From: Bacteroidales bacterium
GTDB lineage: Bacteria > Bacteroidota > Bacteroidia > Bacteroidales > Muribaculaceae
NCBI GenBank assembly: GCA_014800845.1
Contig: JAAVFJ010000018.1
Coordinates: forward strand, 1 to 54,831
Length of the DNA stretch: 54,831 nucleotides
Direction: 5' to 3'
The translations under genes were made by a program, and so were the position numbers. Shown piece after piece: positions 52,850 to 54,831 of this stretch. The notes beneath the pieces are model-generated. The model made no database searches. It was not told the origin of the DNA and saw nothing but the letters and a program-made list of their open reading frames with translations. Every line of letters begins with the position of its first letter. Position 1 is the stretch's first letter.

Positions 52850-52878
52850 GGTTTTAGAGCAAGCGCCTGGAGAGGAGG
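52850..52878 (+). repeat. Composite repeat R7, cut by the insertion sequence
   Basis: GGTTTTAGAGCAAGCGCCTGGAGAGGAGG, then the insertion sequence begins. The second half of the palindrome is missing on this side. Confidence 0.8.
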
Positions 52879-52908
52879 GTGTTGCAAAACTCCCTCAAAA
52901 AAATAAGC

Positions 52909-52942
52909 AAAAGCCTCAACTTTCACAAGCTGAGGCTTTTTT
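52909..52942 (+). terminator. Terminator hairpin in the IS left end
   Basis: AAGCCTCA (52911-52918) pairs with TGAGGCTT (52931-52938), with A and T runs on either side. It would stop transcription entering from outside before the transposase gene. Confidence 0.75.
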
Positions 52943-52959
52943 ATGTCCACAAAATTTTG

Positions 52960-52967
52960 TAACTTTG
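52960..52967 (+). promoter_or_regulatory. -7 box of the transposase gene
   Basis: TAACTTTG followed by TGG, 29 bases before the chosen transposase start and just after the hairpin. Confidence 0.5.
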
Positions 52968-52996
52968 TGGTATTCAAACTAGTAAGTGCAAAGTTA

Positions 52997-54529
52997 ATGA
53001 ATAAAACTTACATACCCAACGATAATCTGCTTTTTCCGCCTAATTTGGGCGATTTTATCCCTGAGGATGCTCCTGTAAGGTTGGTTTCACAAATTGTCGA
53101 CCTCATGAACCTTAAGGAGATTCATGACAGCTATTCCCAAGAGGGCGACGGTCGACCGCCCTATCATCCGGCAATGATGCTTAAGGTGGTGCTCTTCGGG
53201 TACATGAACAATATTTTCTCGAGCAGAGGCCTGGCGTCCGCCATGAGACGCGATGCCCATCTGATATGGCTATCATCCTATCAGTTTCCTGAGCAGAGTA
53301 CCATCAGCCGTTTCAAGATACGCTGCATGCCACATATTAAGGTTATCTTCTCACGCCTTGTATTCATATTGACGGAGCGAGGAGAGATCCAGCTGACCAA
53401 GGATCTGTACATAGACGGCACAACCATACGTTCCCGTGCGGCACGCCGCCGCATCAAGTGGCGTAGCAATGCCGCGAAGTTCGGGGCATTGGCCGAGACA
53501 GCCATCCAGGAGGGCGTGGAAGATCTGCTAGAGCAGGTAGAGAACGGAGACACGATGGATGAGAATAACTCCGGACACGTGAGTTACACAACGGATGAGG
53601 CGCGCGAGATTGTTGACCGCATTGAGCAGGAAGCGCAAAATCAGGGCTTAAAAGTACAGAGTAAGATCACGGTAGTCCGCAAAGCCATAGACCGCAAGGA
53701 AACTCATGATCATACATTGGAACAATGCGCCGGCAGGTGCGGCGTGGCACCCACCGACCCCGACTGCGGTATCATGCACGCCAAGGAAGATGGTTATGGC
53801 GGGGATGCCACCCCAAACTTCAATGTGCAGATAGCCACCCAAAATCAGTATGTGACCAACTATGGAGCATTCGATCAGCCCTCCGACAAATCAATCGCCA
53901 TGGACTTTATAGATACCTGCATAGAGGAAAACAGTGTGAAGCCATCCTCGGTTGTGGAAGATGCCGGATATGGATGCGAGGAAGTCTATGTCGGACTTAA
54001 AAAAAGAGGAATCTCAGCCATCGTCAAATATCCGAACTATGATGCAGAATCCAGACGTCGCCCGGTAAAAGAGGGTACATATGATAAATTCGGATTCAAA
54101 TTATCAGAGGATGAAAGCACCCTCATCTGTCCGGCAGGACACAGAATGAGAGTGATAAGAACCGAGGAAGAATACACCCGAAGCGGATTCCGCAGCGACA
54201 GCACCGTAATGACATGCGACCATTGCCCGGGCTGCCCCTTCAAAGAAAAATGCCAAGTGGCAAAGAACAAACGAAGAGAAATACGCCGAAAGCTTGGGAA
54301 CATAAGAGAAGAAAGGAGAGCCAAGGCAAGGCTCGATCTTCCCGCAAATCAGGAAAAGCTGAAGCGAAGGTCGCTAGAACCCGAACCGGTTTTCGGACAA
54401 CTAAAACATAATCATGGATACACCCGCTTCCGTCACTTCGGAAAATCCAAGGTCGAAATGGACTTGGGATTTGTCTTCATGGCTCTAAACATCCTAAAAC
54501 TATACCGAAACATAGAAAAATCGGCCTAA
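52997..54529 (+). CDS. IS1182-family DDE transposase
   Basis: The 510-residue protein has the N-terminal DUF772 region (YIPNDNLLFPPNLGDFIPED, YHPAMMLKVVLFGYMNNIFS) and a C-terminal DDE domain. Probable catalytic residues are Asp140 (YIDGTTIRS), Asp322 (VVEDAGYG) and Glu463 (EPVFGQLKHNHG). A zinc-like cluster CDHCPGCPFKEKC lies near 407-419. I chose ATG 52997, because an ATG 18 codons earlier (52943) lies inside the promoter. The gene looks intact, so the element may be active. Confidence 0.92.
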   Translation: MNKTYIPNDNLLFPPNLGDFIPEDAPVRLVSQIVDLMNLKEIHDSYSQEGDGRPPYHPAMMLKVVLFGYMNNIFSSRGLASAMRRDAHLIWLSSYQFPEQSTISRFKIRCMPHIKVIFSRLVFILTERGEIQLTKDLYIDGTTIRSRAARRRIKWRSNAAKFGALAETAIQEGVEDLLEQVENGDTMDENNSGHVSYTTDEAREIVDRIEQEAQNQGLKVQSKITVVRKAIDRKETHDHTLEQCAGRCGVAPTDPDCGIMHAKEDGYGGDATPNFNVQIATQNQYVTNYGAFDQPSDKSIAMDFIDTCIEENSVKPSSVVEDAGYGCEEVYVGLKKRGISAIVKYPNYDAESRRRPVKEGTYDKFGFKLSEDESTLICPAGHRMRVIRTEEEYTRSGFRSDSTVMTCDHCPGCPFKEKCQVAKNKRREIRRKLGNIREERRAKARLDLPANQEKLKRRSLEPEPVFGQLKHNHGYTRFRHFGKSKVEMDLGFVFMALNILKLYRNIEKSA

Positions 54530-54720
54530 AAGAACCGATGTTCCTATTTTTTAGTGATCGAGGCGAATTTTAAGTCTGTGAGAATCGAAAATTCTAACTA
54601 AAATTGAGACCACTAATTTTGGGCTCAAATATTCAATTCTCAGCGCGTTTTTTTGGCATATAGATCAATTTGCAGGCTAAAGTCGTTGTAATCGCCTACA
54701 TTACTGTTTCTTATTATTGA
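54530..54720. other. Non-coding stretch after the transposase
   Basis: AT-rich, no gene. It contains an inverted repeat, TGAGAAT near 54580 with ATTCTCA near 54631, with TTGAG and GCTCAA inside. The expected terminal repeat of the insertion sequence is not here. Confidence 0.5.
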
Positions 54721-54831
54721 TGTCCGACAAACACTTCTAAACCACTGATTATCAGATAATATTTTATGTATAAGCCCTGTTGTTTAAGTAGCTCTATAAT
54801 CAGCTGTAACTCTGCGCGTTAGAAGTAGATC
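54721..54831. repeat. Partial MITE-like element at right window end
   Basis: Begins TGTCCGACAAACACTTCTAA. Bases 54740-54831 are identical to 1-92. Together with the left end the full element would be about 129 bases with inverted ends. This copy lacks its last 18 or so bases. Confidence 0.6.

Larger units (their letters stand above)
52879..54529 (+). mobile_element. IS1182-type insertion sequence (right end not located)
   Basis: The left end GTGTTGCAAAAC is also found at both ends of the MITE at 38960. It carries one transposase gene with its own promoter and a terminator hairpin in front of it. The inverse terminal repeat GTTTTGCAACAC was not found between the transposase stop and the window end, so the right boundary given is only the stop codon. 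It is inserted at the centre of a palindromic repeat. Confidence 0.8.

Noticed and set aside
1..54831. Apparent circular replicon because the two ends share 92 identical bases
   Set aside because: The gene content is chromosomal housekeeping and the repeated ends fit a small inverted-repeat element that would break an assembly.

Overview
The window is a 54.8 kb piece of a Bacteroidales chromosome. The promoters fit the Bacteroidetes -33 TTTG / -7 TAnnTTTG pattern with about 20 bases between the boxes, seen before tRNA-Glu, tRNA-Gln, mdh, glyS, pfs, queF and others. The gene set is also typical of the order: DUF4270 lipoprotein, glyS of the single-chain type, FeoA-FeoB fusion, RND pump with lipoprotein adaptor and outer-membrane factor, and a Bacteroides-like tryptophanase. 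The moderately high GC and C-ending codons would suit Muribaculaceae, but that family assignment is a guess.

Layout. 0.2-5.6 kb: a minus-strand run panC-panD-ffh-folD-capA-B3/4. 5.8-8.1 kb: a half-length glycogen-synthase-like protein and a DUF4270 lipoprotein. 8.2-10.7 kb: pyrF, prfA and tRNA-Glu(CUC). 10.8-14.1 kb: a minus-strand operon pfs-luxS-BASS transporter-capA, where the capA copy is broken by one in-frame TAG. 14.2-16.5 kb: Sua5/YrdC, mdh and a flavin-reductase-like protein. 16.6-18.7 kb: the preQ1/queuosine operon queF-queC-queD-queE, divergent from glyS. 18.8-21.5 kb: glyS, lemA and an FKBP lipoprotein. 21.7-24.3 kb: a replication-type accessory element. 24.3-25.7 kb: an acetyltransferase, tRNA-Gly, a large inverted repeat and tRNA-Gln. 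26.0-34.8 kb: clpB and an RND efflux operon. 34.9-38.0 kb: lpxA-like gene, cdsA, rsmG and a metallo-beta-lactamase-fold hydrolase. 38.0-39.5 kb: a second accessory element with no genes. 39.5-41.2 kb: two HU proteins, one membrane-anchored. 41.5-45.3 kb: tnaA and feoAB. 45.5-52.7 kb: ftsY, rimO, menF, an M13 peptidase and an LtaS/sulfatase-like membrane protein. 52.7-54.8 kb: repeats and an IS1182-type insertion sequence.

The most unusual content is a pair of elements built to the same plan (21662-24340 and 38009-39483). The outermost parts are degenerate telomere-like TTAGG-type tracts in inverted orientation. Inside are long inverted arms carrying GGGACA boxes spaced 10-11 bases apart, then an AT-rich core. 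The first copy encodes a RecA-fold (RepA-like) ATPase and a TOPRIM-like DUF6371 protein. The second has no genes. No integrase or transposase is seen in either. The TTAGG-type tracts touch or supply the stop codons of neighbouring genes. A related palindromic repeat (core GGAGGATTCCATCCTCC) is the landing site of both the IS1182-type element and a 0.1 kb MITE that shares its ends.

Both window ends lie in the same roughly 129-bp element with terminal inverted repeats, so the 92 identical bases at the two ends most likely mark assembly breaks in a multicopy MITE and not a circular molecule. No CRISPR array, rRNA or prophage was seen.
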